NCBI GenBank assembly: GCA_000750105.3
Contig: JPHH03000010.1
Location: 742,490-806,489 of the forward strand
Source: Tolypocladium sp. Sup5 PDA-1
Lineage: Eukaryota; Ascomycota; Sordariomycetes; Hypocreales; Ophiocordycipitaceae
DNA length: 64,000 nucleotides
Direction of reading: 5' to 3'
In this document: positions 52,322 to 63,840 of the stretch, piece by piece
How positions within the stretch are numbered: position 1 is the first letter of the stretch
Layout: each line of letters begins with the position of its first letter
Position numbers and translations under genes: made by a program
The notes under the pieces: model-generated
Databases searched by the model: none
Told to the model about the DNA's origin: nothing
What the model saw: the letters and a program-made list of their open reading frames with translations, nothing else

Positions 52322-54029
52322 ATGGTGGACAAGCACACGTACTTGCCCTGGGTCGGCGGCCGCGAGGCGCCTGGACACGGCGATCCGTAAGCCCTTTGCT
52401 TGCCCTCGTCAACGTGACCGCGAGCTAGATCACATTGCTGAAGCTCGACATGCAATACAGCATCCCTGTCGAAGACCCAGCAACCGGCCAGATCTTTGCC
52501 GAGTACGTCTCTCAGTCACGGAGCAACGCGTCATCTATCACTGCCCTACTGAGTACTGACCATGCTGGGCCTACAGATGCCAATCGGCTTCCCCGGCGGA
52601 CGTCGAGGCCGCCGTCCAGCTCGCGCATCAAACATTCAAGTCCGGGATCTGGTCCAAAGCGTCCCGCCATGTCCGAGCCGACGTCTTGGACAAGGCCGCT
52701 GAGCTCTTGTCCCGTGAGCTCCCGCGGCTCATCGACCTCGAAGTCCGCCAGACCGGGCGTGCCATCCGAGAGATGAAGGCCCAGGTCCCGTCCCTCCTGC
52801 GCTGGTTCCGATACTACGCCAGCGTCCTGCGCACCGAAGAGCGGCCCGTGCTGCCCACGGTCGGGAAGCTTCACAACTGGCTTGAGCGGGTGCCGCTGGG
52901 TGTCGTCGTTCAGATCACGCCCTTCAACCACCCGCTGCTCATCGCCGTCAAGAAGCTGGCGCCGGCCCTGGCTGCGGGGAACAGCGTGGTGCTGAAGCCC
53001 AGCGAGCTCACGCCCACAACCAGTCTCCTCCTGGGGCCCATATTCAAGAGCGCCGGGTTACCCGATGGAGTTCTCAGCGTGCTGCCTGGCCTTGGGCCTA
53101 CCACTGGCAAGGCACTCGTCAGCCATCGCCTGGTGAGAAAGGTCGACGTCACGGGAGGCACGGCTGCAGGACGAGCAATCGGGTCCATTGTCGGCGGCAA
53201 CCTGGCGCGGTACACGGCTGAACTCGGTGGCAAAGCACCTCTTGTCGTCTTCGAGAAGGCAAATCTCGAGGCTGCCGTCAACGGGATCGCATTCGGCTCC
53301 TTTATTGCGTCTGGGCAGACATGCATTGCCTCAACGCGGATTATTGTCCATCAGAGCCTGCTCCCTGAGCTCGAGCAAATGCTCGCGCAAAAGTGCGAAT
53401 ACATCACTCGACGCATGGGCTCGCCGTCCAACATGGAGTCCTCAATGGGACCCTTGATATCCTCTCGCCAGCTCCAAAACGTCGAAGCGCTGGTCAGCGA
53501 CGCCATTGCCGGGGATGTGGCGAAGCTTGTCTGTGGCGGACGACGAATGACTGGCCTCTCTACTCTGGATTCAACGGACCTGTCAAAGGGGTACTTCTAT
53601 CCGCCCACTGTGATAGCATCTGCATCCGAGCACAGCATTACGACCACCAGGCTCTGGCGCGAAGAGGCATTCGGCCCCGTCATTGTGCTGGTCGGCTTCG
53701 ACACTGAAGCCACGGCCATCAAGCTGGCCAACGACAGCGAGTTCGGGCTCGGCGCGGGTATTTGGACGCAGGACCTCAGCCAGGCCTTCAGGGTCTCCGA
53801 GCAGATCGACTCTGGCATCGTATGGGTCAACACGCACCACCGCAACGATCCGAGCAGCCCGTGGGGTGGCGCGACGAGTGCCAGCGGCGTCGGCAGTGAA
53901 AACGGACTGGACGCGTATCATGCTTACACGACCTCGAAGAGCGTCATCATCAACTATGCGTCAACCGAAGAATCGCTCGCGGCTGATGACTGGTTCAGGC
54001 AGGGTGCTGGGGATGTTCGCTATGGGTGA
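52322..54029 (+). CDS. NAD(P)-dependent aldehyde dehydrogenase
   Basis: A 519-residue member of the ALDH superfamily that oxidises an aldehyde to the acid. Exons 52322-52386, 52461-52502 and 52577-54029 sum to 1560 bp; the middle exon is only 42 bp. The N-terminus MVDKHTYLPWVGGREAPG and DPATGQIFAE are usual for the family. VVQITPFNHPLLIAVKKLAPAL and NSVVLKPSELTP form the cofactor site. The catalytic glutamate is in ELGGKAPLVV and the cysteine nucleophile in SGQTCIASTRI. WREEAFGPVIVLVGF is the late conserved motif. It resembles salicylaldehyde/vanillin-type dehydrogenases more than the acetaldehyde enzymes, but the substrate is open. No targeting signal is evident. Confidence 0.93.
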
Positions 54030-54441
54030 GGCAGGAGACCGCCATATGATGTTCTAGGCTGTTGAGTCAATGGAAACGATACCCACGAAGCATTCCAAGT
54101 GAGTTTTACTATCTGCCCGCACGTATTTGCGCCCCCGGGCTGCTCGAACCCGAGTGCTTTTTTACTTCCCTCTACTCCCTCTACTCCCACATTAATCTTA
54201 TTATCTACAGATTTAAATAGCCGCTACCCTTTCTTCGACTATTACTACGATCTGTAGTCCTTGTAATCTTTATGATCTAGCTCGAATTCAGAGAAGTTGC
54301 CGCGTCGATAGGTCAAATCGGTAACTTGATCCGAGACTAAAGGTAGGCCTGCGGCGAGTGCAATGGAGATATGCGTGCGCGTACATAGTACGACTCTTCC
54401 AGGTGGAACTACAATCGGTTCTAGTATTATGACTGTGTAGT
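54030..54441. other. Convergent intergenic region
   Basis: About 410 bp between the aldehyde dehydrogenase and ABC transporter stop codons. It contains pyrimidine-rich CTCTACTCCC repeats near 54170-54190 and a T-arm-like GCTCGAACCCGAG near 54143, which I could not extend to a tRNA. No gene seen. Confidence 0.45.
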
Positions 54442-57400
54442 TCAGTTGCCTGTGTTCAGTTCCTCACCAGCTGGACCCGACATCGATTCCGCCTGTGCAA
54501 ACTCTTCATAACTTCCCACTGTCAAGACTCGTCCGTCCTGAATCCACGCCACAGAGTCTCTGCCTGAGCGCATTCTCTCAGACAAAGCGCCTATTCTATG
54601 AGCAACAATGACCACCGTGTGGCCACTTTCGACAAACTCGCTTTCAATGATGTCGTAAATCGCTGATTCAGTCGTTGAGTCCAAAGATGAAGTCGCCTCA
54701 TCCAGGAGAAGAATCGGTTTGGCAACGGGATGGTCCTCAGCATCTCGGTACTCTGTAGAGCAGGACAAACCCTCTTTCTTCGCAATGGCACGTGCCATTG
54801 CCAGGAGCTGCAGCTGGCCGACAGACACCGCTGGCAGCGACGACAACGGCCGAGATAGCGGATTTGATTCACCTTGGTTGCCGCACAGTCGAGTCCACAT
54901 GCCAACCTTAGCCATGGCCGATTGAAGCACTTCGTCAGATGCTGCGCCCGATGGGTCTAGGTTGAAACGCAGAGTTTCTTCATGAAGGAAGAAAGGATCC
55001 TGGGGAACCGTGATGAAGCAGCGGTGGCGAACAATCGAGCGCGGAACTTCTGACAGAGCGATTCCATCCACCTCGATGGTTCCCGAGCTTTCAATTAGGC
55101 GCAGGAGTCCGAGGACAATTGTGCTCTTACCACTAGATGCAGTCCATTAGCTGTGATGCTTGAAGCCAAGACACTTGAACTGTTGCACTTGAACTCACCT
55201 GCCAGTACGGCCACAGATGACAAGTTTCTGTCCTTCAGCAGCATTGAGATTGATGTTCTTGAGAATCATGTTCTCGGGGCTGCACATGTCAGTTGGAGCC
55301 CCATTCTTCAAGGACATTGCCACATACTCGTATCCTGCAGACAGCTGGGTGATCTGCAAGTTTCCTCTTGTCGGCCAGGAACTGTCCGGTATGTTGCCCT
55401 CCCATGGCCTGTCTTCTTGAGGCGTATTCGTCACGGCATCTTTCAATCGAGCAATGGCACCGAGTGAGACCTCGAGCGATGTCCACGACTCGACAAGCCG
55501 TACCAGGGTCGTGTTAGCCACCAGGATCAAGTTCAGCGACAACCCCACATCGGCCTGCGACGTGCCTCCCTGCCACTTGACTGCAATCGCGATGATTGCG
55601 ACGGCGATGAAACTGACAATCAGCTCGAGGACGAGGTTCAGCCAGCACTGGAGGCACAAGAGAGCATAGGACGGCCGCAGCGAGTAGTCGAGATTCGCCA
55701 AGTTTCTAGCCGTGGAGCTGGCATGCCAGCCGAAGGACCGGATAGATGCGATCCCGTCCACCTGCGAGCGTGGGCTTCAGAGTTCAGAAATGGCTAGGGG
55801 AACGGTGATACTCACTGTCTCGAGAAACCATGAATACAGCGCAGAGTGGGACTCGAGCTCCAGAACCCGAAGCTGTCGGGAAGTCTGCAGATACGCCTTC
55901 TGAACAATGTAAACGATGACGATGCAAACCGGCAGGGTAAACAGCAACATCCTTTGGACTTCGAGCAGTATCGCAACCTGCGTCGCCATTTTGAAGATTT
56001 CTGGACCAAGTTAGTTTCACTCTGAGCTGCCGTCTTCCGGGCCATTGTCGTTGGCATACGAGTGCAGAGAGTCGAGAAGGCATTCGGCAGTTGCCTGTCC
56101 ACGAGAGAGATGTCTTGGCTGAATCTGTTCCAGTCAGCTCTAGGTACTGTTAAACGACCACATTCTAATTCAGGACGGGGTCGTACCGGTTGAGTGTAAC
56201 TCCTACGTCTGTCGACACGAAGAACGACAGTGGAGCTCTGGGCGGATGTTAATAACTGACCACACCCCAGTGATGGAGTGTCGATGTACCCAAGGACTGT
56301 AGCCAGCAGCGCTTTATGTAGCCTGCTTCCCGATCTCGGTGCGAGCAATATGAACGTGCTCCTGTTCAACCAGACCTCTGTCAGTACCCCCTCTCATTCC
56401 CCCAGTCGGGGCATGTATCGCTGTACTGACGACATAATTCCATTTGTTGATACCCAGGCGACGACGGCAAGAAGTATGTATCCGACCACGTAGAACGTCG
56501 TTCGGTCACTCTCACTTTTAGTCCACCATTTGAACCAGTACTGCGGGAAGGTGATGAAGAATGAGTAAGAGGCTGTGCAGGCCACGAGCAAAATCGAGTT
56601 CCCAACCCCAGCTGCCTTTAGGTAGTATGCTACATCACGTTCAGTTAGATTACGCTGCAGGTCGAGTAAACAGCACGTACTGTATAGAGAGAGATCTCCA
56701 GTTTTGCGCCGCACTTCTTCTTCGGCATCATGTTCAGCCAGCGTCGCCGCTCGTTGCCTAGCACTGGGATCGGTGTCGACGGATAACGCTTCACTCGCCA
56801 TGTTCTCAAATGTAAACTTCAGCATCTCTGTCGCGTGTCCCTTCATGGTGTCCCAAGATCCTTGAGTCTTGACTGTTCCATTCTCAATCAATATGATATG
56901 ATCCGCGACGTGAAAATGCTGGGCTATGGGTGCAGTCAGTTGTCGATGCTCCAGCACCTGATGCAGGTGCAACGTACCTGAGTTGCTGATTAAAAAAACC
57001 GTTATTTCTGCTCTTCTGAACCACCCGTTCGGCCCGAGGAGATGCTTGACGACGCTGTTTTCCGTGTTTCCATCCAAAGCACTAAATGGATCGTCGAGAA
57101 CAGCAATAGATGGCCGTGAATACAACAGACGAGCCAAAGCCTTGTTGCGATTAGAGTAATGAAGTCTCTCGAGAGCAGGCGACTTACCAATCTCTGCCGC
57201 TGCCCGCCAGAGAGATTCACCCCTCGACTGCCGATAATGGTAGTGTCGCCTTTGGCTAGCCGCTCCAGATCATGGTCGAGACAGCTCGCACGGAGAGCAT
57301 CCTGGTATAACCGCGCATCAATTTTGTCCTCAAACGCGCATACAATCTCCTTCACAGTGCCCGTAGGGATCCATGCCTTTTGGTCACAGTACCCAATGCG

Positions 57401-59613
57401 TACAGAAGATACGTTGACCTCGCCAGCCGTAGGGCAAATCTCCCCCAGAATGGTTTTCGCCAACGTGGACTTGCCTGAGCCAGTCGGGCCCGAACAAATA
57501 GTCGCCGATCCCTTCGGAAGCGCCATGCTGATGCCCCAGAGTGTTGGTGTTGCGCTGTCGTCGAATCGTATCGTGACATCGGACAGGCTTATGGCGATAG
57601 GCTGACCATCTGTCTCTGGGGCTTGTGACGGCCCGCGAGAGACCTGCCTCTGGTCAACGCGAGACGGCTCCAGCAAGTACGACTGGATTCTCTCGATGTT
57701 TGCAAACGCCGCAACCGCTCTGGGCACAATAGTCATGATCATGTTCGCAGGGTGTGTAACCAACGCAAGGACGGCGATTGTCGTGAATGCAGTTTTAGCA
57801 TCAAGTCGGTTATGATGAAGCGCAGCGACCATTGCGAATAGTACGACCGTGATGACCGGTGTGAATATTCCGACAGCATTTGCTGTTCAAGGTTAGCAGA
57901 CTTATAGTAATGCAATGAGCTCCAATTGAGCAACGTGCCGCTCGCATTATACGCCACGTTCATCCATCGAACGTGCTTGGAGCTTTCAATCTCCCGCTGT
58001 CGGAGGCCAGTCACGTAGTCTCCGAGAAAGCCTGACAGCCCCATCGCCTTGACACTTTTCATCGATCCCAGAACGGAACTCAAAGTCGAGATGCGAGTCT
58101 GTGTTGCTGTGTTCCAGCTCTTTTGTCTGGCGCGGATATTTTGCGCCACGTAACGGCTGACTCTGGAGGATACTAGCTTGATCGTCAGTTGGGTCAAGCC
58201 GAGAACGTTGGCTTGAGAGCACTCACGGAAAATTAGAGCCAGCGGAACCGGCCACAGCCATTGAACCTCTCTTGCAAGCAAGAGCATGCCAATTACAAGT
58301 TCAATGAACTTGGCCCAAGTCTCATGAAACATTCCGCCGGCGCTGGACACGCCGTCGATGTCGGTGCTCATGATCGTTAATACCTTTCCTGTGTCGGAAA
58401 CATTGGAGTCAATGTTCAGCGTCTTGTCGTAGACAAGTGTAACAAGAGAGCCCCTTATCATAACTTCTAGCCTGTTCAAGCGGTGCTGGTACAAAGAGGT
58501 AGAGATCTGGAGGTATCAGTCGCTGTATACGAGAGAGAATGGGTACACGTTGACTTACAGCCAGTCCAAAGTATACAACCACCGCAGCAAGCAAAATCCA
58601 GTACCCGTTGCAAACTTCATTCTCCGTTTCCAGTGTAGGGGACACGAAGCTCATGGCTTGTCGGATAAGCACGGGCTGGCTGCATCGAAACACGATGAGG
58701 CACAGTCGGGGAACAACGGGCGACAGAGCAGGTACTGTCAGACATCGAGCTAGCGTCTTGAGCAATGTGAAGCTGGTCTCTGGTTTGTCTTTTCTTCAAG
58801 TTAGCCTCAAATGTTACAGAACGGAACATGCCGCTCACCTCTTCGCCCCCAATGCTTCAGGATCGCACCTCGCAGTGGCCGTCCTTGGACCCTCGTAGGC
58901 TGCCGAGGGATGTCCTCGATGCGTAGAAGGCGTTTGGTTCCGATAACCAGCATATCCGTTAGCCACCAGAAAAATGTCACACTAAAAAGTCCTGCGGTTT
59001 CCTCTGGAGGCAGCGACCTGTACTTTGGCGCCAGAACGGATGTTTTGTTCAGGCATTCGAGCGCCAGCAGGACCAGACGCGCCAAAGCCGCCAAAGTAGT
59101 CAATTCAGCGCGAGTTTGCCCGCCCATGGCAGCTGCTTCCGCGGCCCCGGGATACGTCAGTTCGAACGCGTCACAGCCTGCTGTTGCGAGTAGATACAAC
59201 ACAGCCAAGCTTGAAGGCTTGACTGTCAATCTGTGCTCGGCCGCCGAGAGCCCTACAAAGGCTATGGATCCGACCAGAGAAAGGCATATAGTTACGACTT
59301 TCAGCGTGTCCGGGGCGCCGTGGGAGAACTTGAAAACGGCGGCAAGTTGTGCGATGATGGTAATGGCCAACACCGGAGATGCAATCTGTTCAATGCGTAA
59401 GCCAAGTCCTCCATGGCATATGCACGGCGGCACGGAGTCTCGATGACGAACCAGCTTCATGTAGCCAAGCCAATGGGCCTGGACCTTGATGTGCTCATGG
59501 CGCAGAGTGTAGAGTCGAAGTGGCACGGAGACCAAGAACACTGCAGAGACGGAGAGCGACGCGGCGGATGCTGTGGTTGAACTCTTGCAGAGCATTTGGC
59601 CAGGCGAAGCCAT
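54442..59613 (-). CDS. ABC-C (MRP-type) full transporter
   Basis: An ATP-driven membrane exporter of 1477 residues. Fourteen exons sum to 4434 bp: 59613-58839, 58779-58559, 58506-58227, 58172-57939, 57882-57188, 57140-56978, 56923-56681, 56629-56434, 56361-56290, 56237-56187, 56124-56060, 56000-55816, 55761-55199 and 55132-54442. The layout is TMD0, TMD1, NBD1, TMD2, NBD2. NBD1 has Walker A GPTGSGKST, signature NLSGGQRQR and Walker B IAVLDDPFSALD. NBD2 has Walker A GRTGSGKST, a weak signature VSVGQLQLL and Walker B PILLLDEATSSLD. NRFSQDISLVDRQLP lies in an intracellular loop of TMD2. Intron 4 (57883-57938) needs a GC donor (GCACGT), and intron 8 an unusual GTCGTC donor. The start at 59613 is the first ATG in frame. 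Fungal relatives export drugs, conjugates and secondary metabolites. Confidence 0.93.
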
Positions 59614-59742
59614 CGCGGATTCCTGGCCCTCACACCAAGGCCTGCTGCACAAGCAGGCGGATGCTCTCTAGACTCTGGGCGGCTTGGAGATGAACAAACG
59701 AAGGCTCAGTCGATTGAGACATTCTTTGTGAATTTAAGCCGG

Positions 59743-59791
59743 GGTTGACGCGTTCATGATATTGTTGTTGGTTGACGCGTTCGTGATATTA
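59743..59791. repeat. 22-bp imperfect direct repeat
   Basis: GGTTGACGCGTTCATGATATTG is followed after 5 bp by GGTTGACGCGTTCGTGATATTA. It lies about 130-180 bp upstream of the ABC-C start codon, so it could be a duplicated promoter element. Confidence 0.75.
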
Positions 59792-60484
59792 TGGTTAGTA
59801 GCATACGTCGCACCCCTGCGCAATGTCACATGCTCCAAGGCCGACGTTGAGGATGAAGTAAGCTGCATAAAATCACGATAAACTGAACTAGCCTAGCTAT
59901 TTGAGCTGGCATGAACCGTAGAGGCCCTAGACCACATGGCCCCCAAGGGCAGCCTGGGAGAGGCACCGTTTGTTGCATGCGGGTGCTTGAACCATTGGAG
60001 AAGCCCGAGTACCACTCAGAAGGCGATTTCTTGCTAGCTAAGCTACCTACCTTACAATATATTATAACCCTTTGAGAAGCTCATGGCTTCATGTACGATG
60101 CCCGGAATTAGGACATGTTGCTGAACATATCAACGAGCACACCCAACTTGTATTCATACATCGACGGAATACATCGCTGCCAATATCCGCCTTGATCTCC
60201 GAGCAACATTGACTTGCTTTTAGTCAACGACTACACCGCTAGCCATCATTGACTGCAGTATCGGTCATCAAATGTTATCCAGCATCGAGGGCACAGAGTC
60301 ATCTTACTACGGCATGGACTAATTGGACCGAATCACATGTCAAGTACCGGTACTATAGTGCCAACAGGTTAATTAATAAGCCTCCTGCCGTGTCAGGAGC
60401 TTTTGATAATCTTGTGATCTATCCTGGATACACAATAATGGAATTGAGACGCTCATCTCCGGATTTGGGAGTCGCCAGAAGGAG

Positions 60485-60520
60485 CAGCGTAGCGCAGCGT
60501 AGCGCAGCGTAGCGCAGCGT
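60485..60520. repeat. 10-bp tandem repeat, unit AGCGCAGCGT
   Basis: About 3.5 copies of AGCGCAGCGT in a row (GCAGCGTAGCGC phase). A simple minisatellite in the 3' flank of the P450 gene. Confidence 0.85.
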
Positions 60521-60702
60521 ACGTAGCTACCCCCGAGAAACAGCAACGAAAGCGTTCCCGAATCACGCACTCGTTGATTCTACTAGGACATCACATTTCT
60601 AACCACATTCAGCCAACCCCGATCCTTTCATCCCGTAAAACTAACGTGAGCGCCTATAGCCTCTCACCCGCCATTCCACTGAATTACCCAAAATTTGAGC
60701 AG

Positions 60703-62394
60703 CTACCTAGCTCGCTGATGCACCTTTACTCGCAAGCCCTTGGAGTCCTCAGGCATCACAGGGACGACAGTATCACTCGTAATCACCAGGTCGGCAGCAG
60801 TTGTCTCAAACAGCTCCAACGTACCCACATCATCCTTTCCCTGGACTTCCGCTGTCCCGTACACCCTGAAGAGGGCTGCCAGCGTGAGATAGAGCTCCGC
60901 GTACGCCAGGTTGATGCCGAGGCACGCCCTACCACCCTTGCCAAACGAGACCAGGTAGCGGTCGAGGCGGGGGTTCCCAACCCAGCGCTCGGGCTTGAAG
61001 GCGTGCGAGTCCGGGAAGACGCGCTCGTCATGGTGGACCAGGTTGCTGGTCATGCTGAGCGGCGTACCGGGCGGGATACGCCACTCGTGCTCGCCGGAGC
61101 GGTAGATAAGCGTCTCGTCCGGGCAGATGCGGTGCAGGCGGTGCGAGATGGCGTGGCTGAGGCGTACGCCTTCCTGGACCACGCCCGTCAGGAAGGGCAG
61201 GCTCTCGAGCACGATCAGGCTGAGCGGCTGCGAAGGGTCGGGAATTGCGACCTCCAGTTCGGCTTTGAGCTGCGACAGGATAGCTGGCGTGGCGAGAACG
61301 AAGTACGTCGACACGCCCAGCGCCCAGGCCGTCGTGATGGTCCCCGCTGCAACGACGACTTCGCCCTCCTGCCAGAGGCGGTCGTTCGACTTGTCGTAGT
61401 CTGGAAGCTTGCTGTCGAGGATCTCGTGGAAGATGGTGCGCCGCGTCTTCTCGAACGCGTGCGTCTGGTGCGCGTGTTGGATTTCGGCGACCTGCCGCTT
61501 GACGTTGGTCTGGAGCTGGGAGTAGGCGCCCATCGCGGGGCTCAGTTTGAGCAACAGCGAGTCCGGCAGTTTCCGTAGTATATCCATCAGCGACGGGAAG
61601 TGCTTCAGCACATGTCCGGCTTTGCCGCCCTGCAGCATTGCATCTCTGAAGGATGGGTCGAAGTCTGGGGCCTCGAGGCGATGCTCGCTCCTCCCGAAGG
61701 CGTAGTATTCGACAATGTCTACGTCATTAAATCAGTACGCAAGCTCGACTGCAAGGCTCAAGAGGGTGTCTTACCGTTGGTCAATGCGGCAAAAGCATCG
61801 TCCAGCTTCATCGTGGCCCCGCAGATAGCAAACTCGCGGAGACGTCCAAGCAGAATCCCCATATTCCGGTCAATCAGCGGCTGCAGGGCTCGCACGCTCT
61901 GCTTCGAGAAGTATGGCGAAAGTGCAGCTCTACGCACGCGGTGCTCGTCATGTGCGAGAGTACCAATCAGGCTCTCGTCGACGCCGAAGGACCGGGTGAT
62001 CCAATCCCACTTATCGCGCTTGCGTCCGCTGCCGGCGTAGATCGTGTCGTAGAAGTCTGGGTCTGCGATATGGATTTCGTCCGGGTTGATGCGGATGATA
62101 GGCCCTTACAGGCGGTCAGTATAGCCCTTCGAACTCCGGACGGGACCACCACATACCGTATTCCTTATGCAACCGACCAATTTTGAAGGTATACTCAGGC
62201 TCGGCAACGACATCGTACCAGAATTCATAGCAGTATGTCCATGCCGCAAGCTTCGGTCCCGGAAAACGCGCGATTGGACTCAGAACAAGACGGTACACGG
62301 TAAGGTACAGAAGATAGAGGATTAGAAACACGATGAGGGATACCAGCGTCACCGACTGGCTGAATGTCTCGACAGGAATGATAAATATCGACAT
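60703..62394 (-). CDS. Cytochrome P450 monooxygenase (CYP65/trichothecene-oxygenase-like)
   Basis: A membrane-anchored P450 of 527 residues. Exons 62394-62157, 62104-61775 and 61718-60703 sum to 1584 bp. A hydrophobic anchor (SLIVFLILYLLYLTVYRL) is followed by the proline hinge LSPIARFPGPKLAAWT. PIIRINPDEIHIADPDFYD is the usual A/beta-1 block of this family. The I-helix region VVVAAGTITTAWALG, the ExxR motif in VQEGVRLS, FKPERWVG and the haem loop FGKGGRACLG (axial Cys) are all intact. The overall pattern matches fungal CYP65-type enzymes, many in secondary metabolism. Nothing identifies the substrate. It lies on the same strand as the ABC-C exporter. Confidence 0.92.
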
Positions 62395-63031
62395 GTTAGC
62401 AAATTTGCGTCATGACCGTGGGAAGAGGCGAACGAGAACTGAGAAGAACGGGAAGTTTGCGGCGGGCTCTTGCAACCTGCCATCAGCACCGTCACTCACG
62501 CCGGACTCCCGCTCTTCGTCGACAGGCAGACCAGCTGCAACTGCCAGCCGTCTTTGACACGGTGGTGAATCCGCCTCGGTTCAGGTCAGGCCCTTGTTCA
62601 ACACCACAGATTCAGGCCCAGTTTTACAAATATCTAAACGTAATCATGCGCTTAATAAGTTAAACCCCCCACAGTTTCGGCTAACCCCATTTCCGCCACC
62701 TTTTTACTCTAAAAACAGCAATCTCGATAATTCGATTATGTTACGACCCAGGCTGACGGGCCACGGGATGGGCCGGCTGTGCAGGCGCCATGCGGGCTGC
62801 ACGGAACAATGGTCGGAACGATAGACCAATAGGGACCATGGGGTGCGGTATTTACTAGGTGGTTAGTGAATACTAAGCGAATAGCATACGGGAGTTCACT
62901 CGGTAGTTAGTGAACCACGAGTGAATACTCTAGTATATAGGACCCCCTAATTTCCTTACTATAGCATAGATACCTCGCTAGCTTTTAATAATACTCTTTA
63001 GTTACGATCTACTATCCGGGATATTCGATCT
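62395..63031. other. P450 upstream region grading into AT-rich DNA
   Basis: The first part is the promoter of the minus-strand P450. From about 62830 the DNA contains repeated TTAGTGAATAC/GAGTGAATACT motifs in both orientations and becomes AT-rich towards the hairpin at 63032. Confidence 0.45.
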
Positions 63032-63204
63032 ATTACTATCGTAATAAGACTAGCCTAGTGCTACGCCCTAACCTTACCTACTAATATAAACCTGCTGGTT
63101 TATCCCTTTATAACGGTTTAGGTTCCTAAGGGATAAACCGGCAGGTTTATGTTAGTAGGTGAGGTTAGGGCGTAGCACTAGGCTAGTCTTATCACGATAG
63201 TAAT
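63032..63204. repeat. 77-bp inverted repeat (hairpin) with 19-nt loop
   Basis: The arm at 63032-63108 is the reverse complement of 63128-63204, ungapped apart from a few substitutions. The differences I counted are all transitions (T or A in the left arm, C or G in the right). Three of four are in CpA/TpG context, as expected of RIP. The loop is about 19 nt. It may be a MITE-like element or part of the larger foldback next to it. Confidence 0.85.
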
Positions 63205-63507
63205 TGTAAGAAATAGGGATAAAGGCAGCGGAAGGTAATAAAGGAAGAATAGGGTCTCTATAGAATAGAGTCACAAGAGGCAGAGATAATAGGCAATAGT
63301 AGGCAAGTGTAGAAGGCAGTTGAATTGCTTGAGTTGTCTCTATCCATTTAGGAGGTAACGGTCCTATATATAATTAATCGGACCGGGCCTCGGGCTAATT
63401 ATCTATCCGTAGCTGAATAGGCTATATTTCAGCTTGTATTAATATATAGTTATAATATAACTAGCTAATAGCTATTATTTAATAACTAATATAAGATAGC
63501 TATTATT

Positions 63508-63660
63508 CGGGAATATATATTCCCGACCGGGAATTTATATTCCCGATAGAAATAGAGCTAATAAAGGATAGCTATTATTCGGGAATATATAATCCCGTAT
63601 TATAATATAGCTTATATAATAATAATAAGGCTACTAAAAATACGGGATTATATATTCCCG
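63508..63660. repeat. Four 18-bp near-palindromes CGGGA(N8)TCCCG
   Basis: Copies are at 63508-63525, 63528-63545, 63580-63597 and 63643-63660. Each is CGGGA, eight A/T bases, then TCCCG. They lie in the spacer of the foldback element and could extrude as small cruciforms. Confidence 0.8.
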
Positions 63661-63684
63661 TATAGAATAGAGTTTAGCTAAGCT

Positions 63685-63840
63685 AAGCCAAGCTGAAAGA
63701 GAGTTCTAATAATTCAGCCAGGCTGAAAGAGAGTTTAAATAAGTCAGCCAGCCTGAAAGATAGTCTATTCAGCTCTTCAATAATCCAGCCACGCTGAATT
63801 CAGCTATCTAATAATTCAGCCAAGCTGAAATATAGCCTAT
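63685..63840. repeat. Five degenerate ~30-bp tandem units beginning CAGCCARGCTGAAAGA
   Basis: Units begin near 63685, 63715, 63745, 63786 and 63817 (spacing 30, 30, 41 and 31 bp). Each starts CAGCCA-CTGAA, itself a small inverted repeat (TCAGCC/GGCTGA). The last unit runs into the right arm. Confidence 0.7.

Larger units (their letters stand above)
59614..60702. other. Intergenic region with short repeats
   Basis: About 1.1 kb upstream of the ABC-C gene and downstream of the second P450. A 22-bp direct repeat (59743-59764 and 59770-59791) and a 10-bp tandem repeat (60485-60520) are present. Otherwise no gene is recognised. Confidence 0.5.

Noticed and set aside
54125..54165. T-arm-like GCTCGAACCCGAG followed by a T-run
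   Set aside because: I could not find an acceptor stem, D-arm or anticodon arm on either strand at a suitable distance.
60574..61578. 334-codon plus-strand open frame over the second P450
   Set aside because: Antisense shadow of the last P450 exon; the minus-strand frame has all haem-protein motifs.
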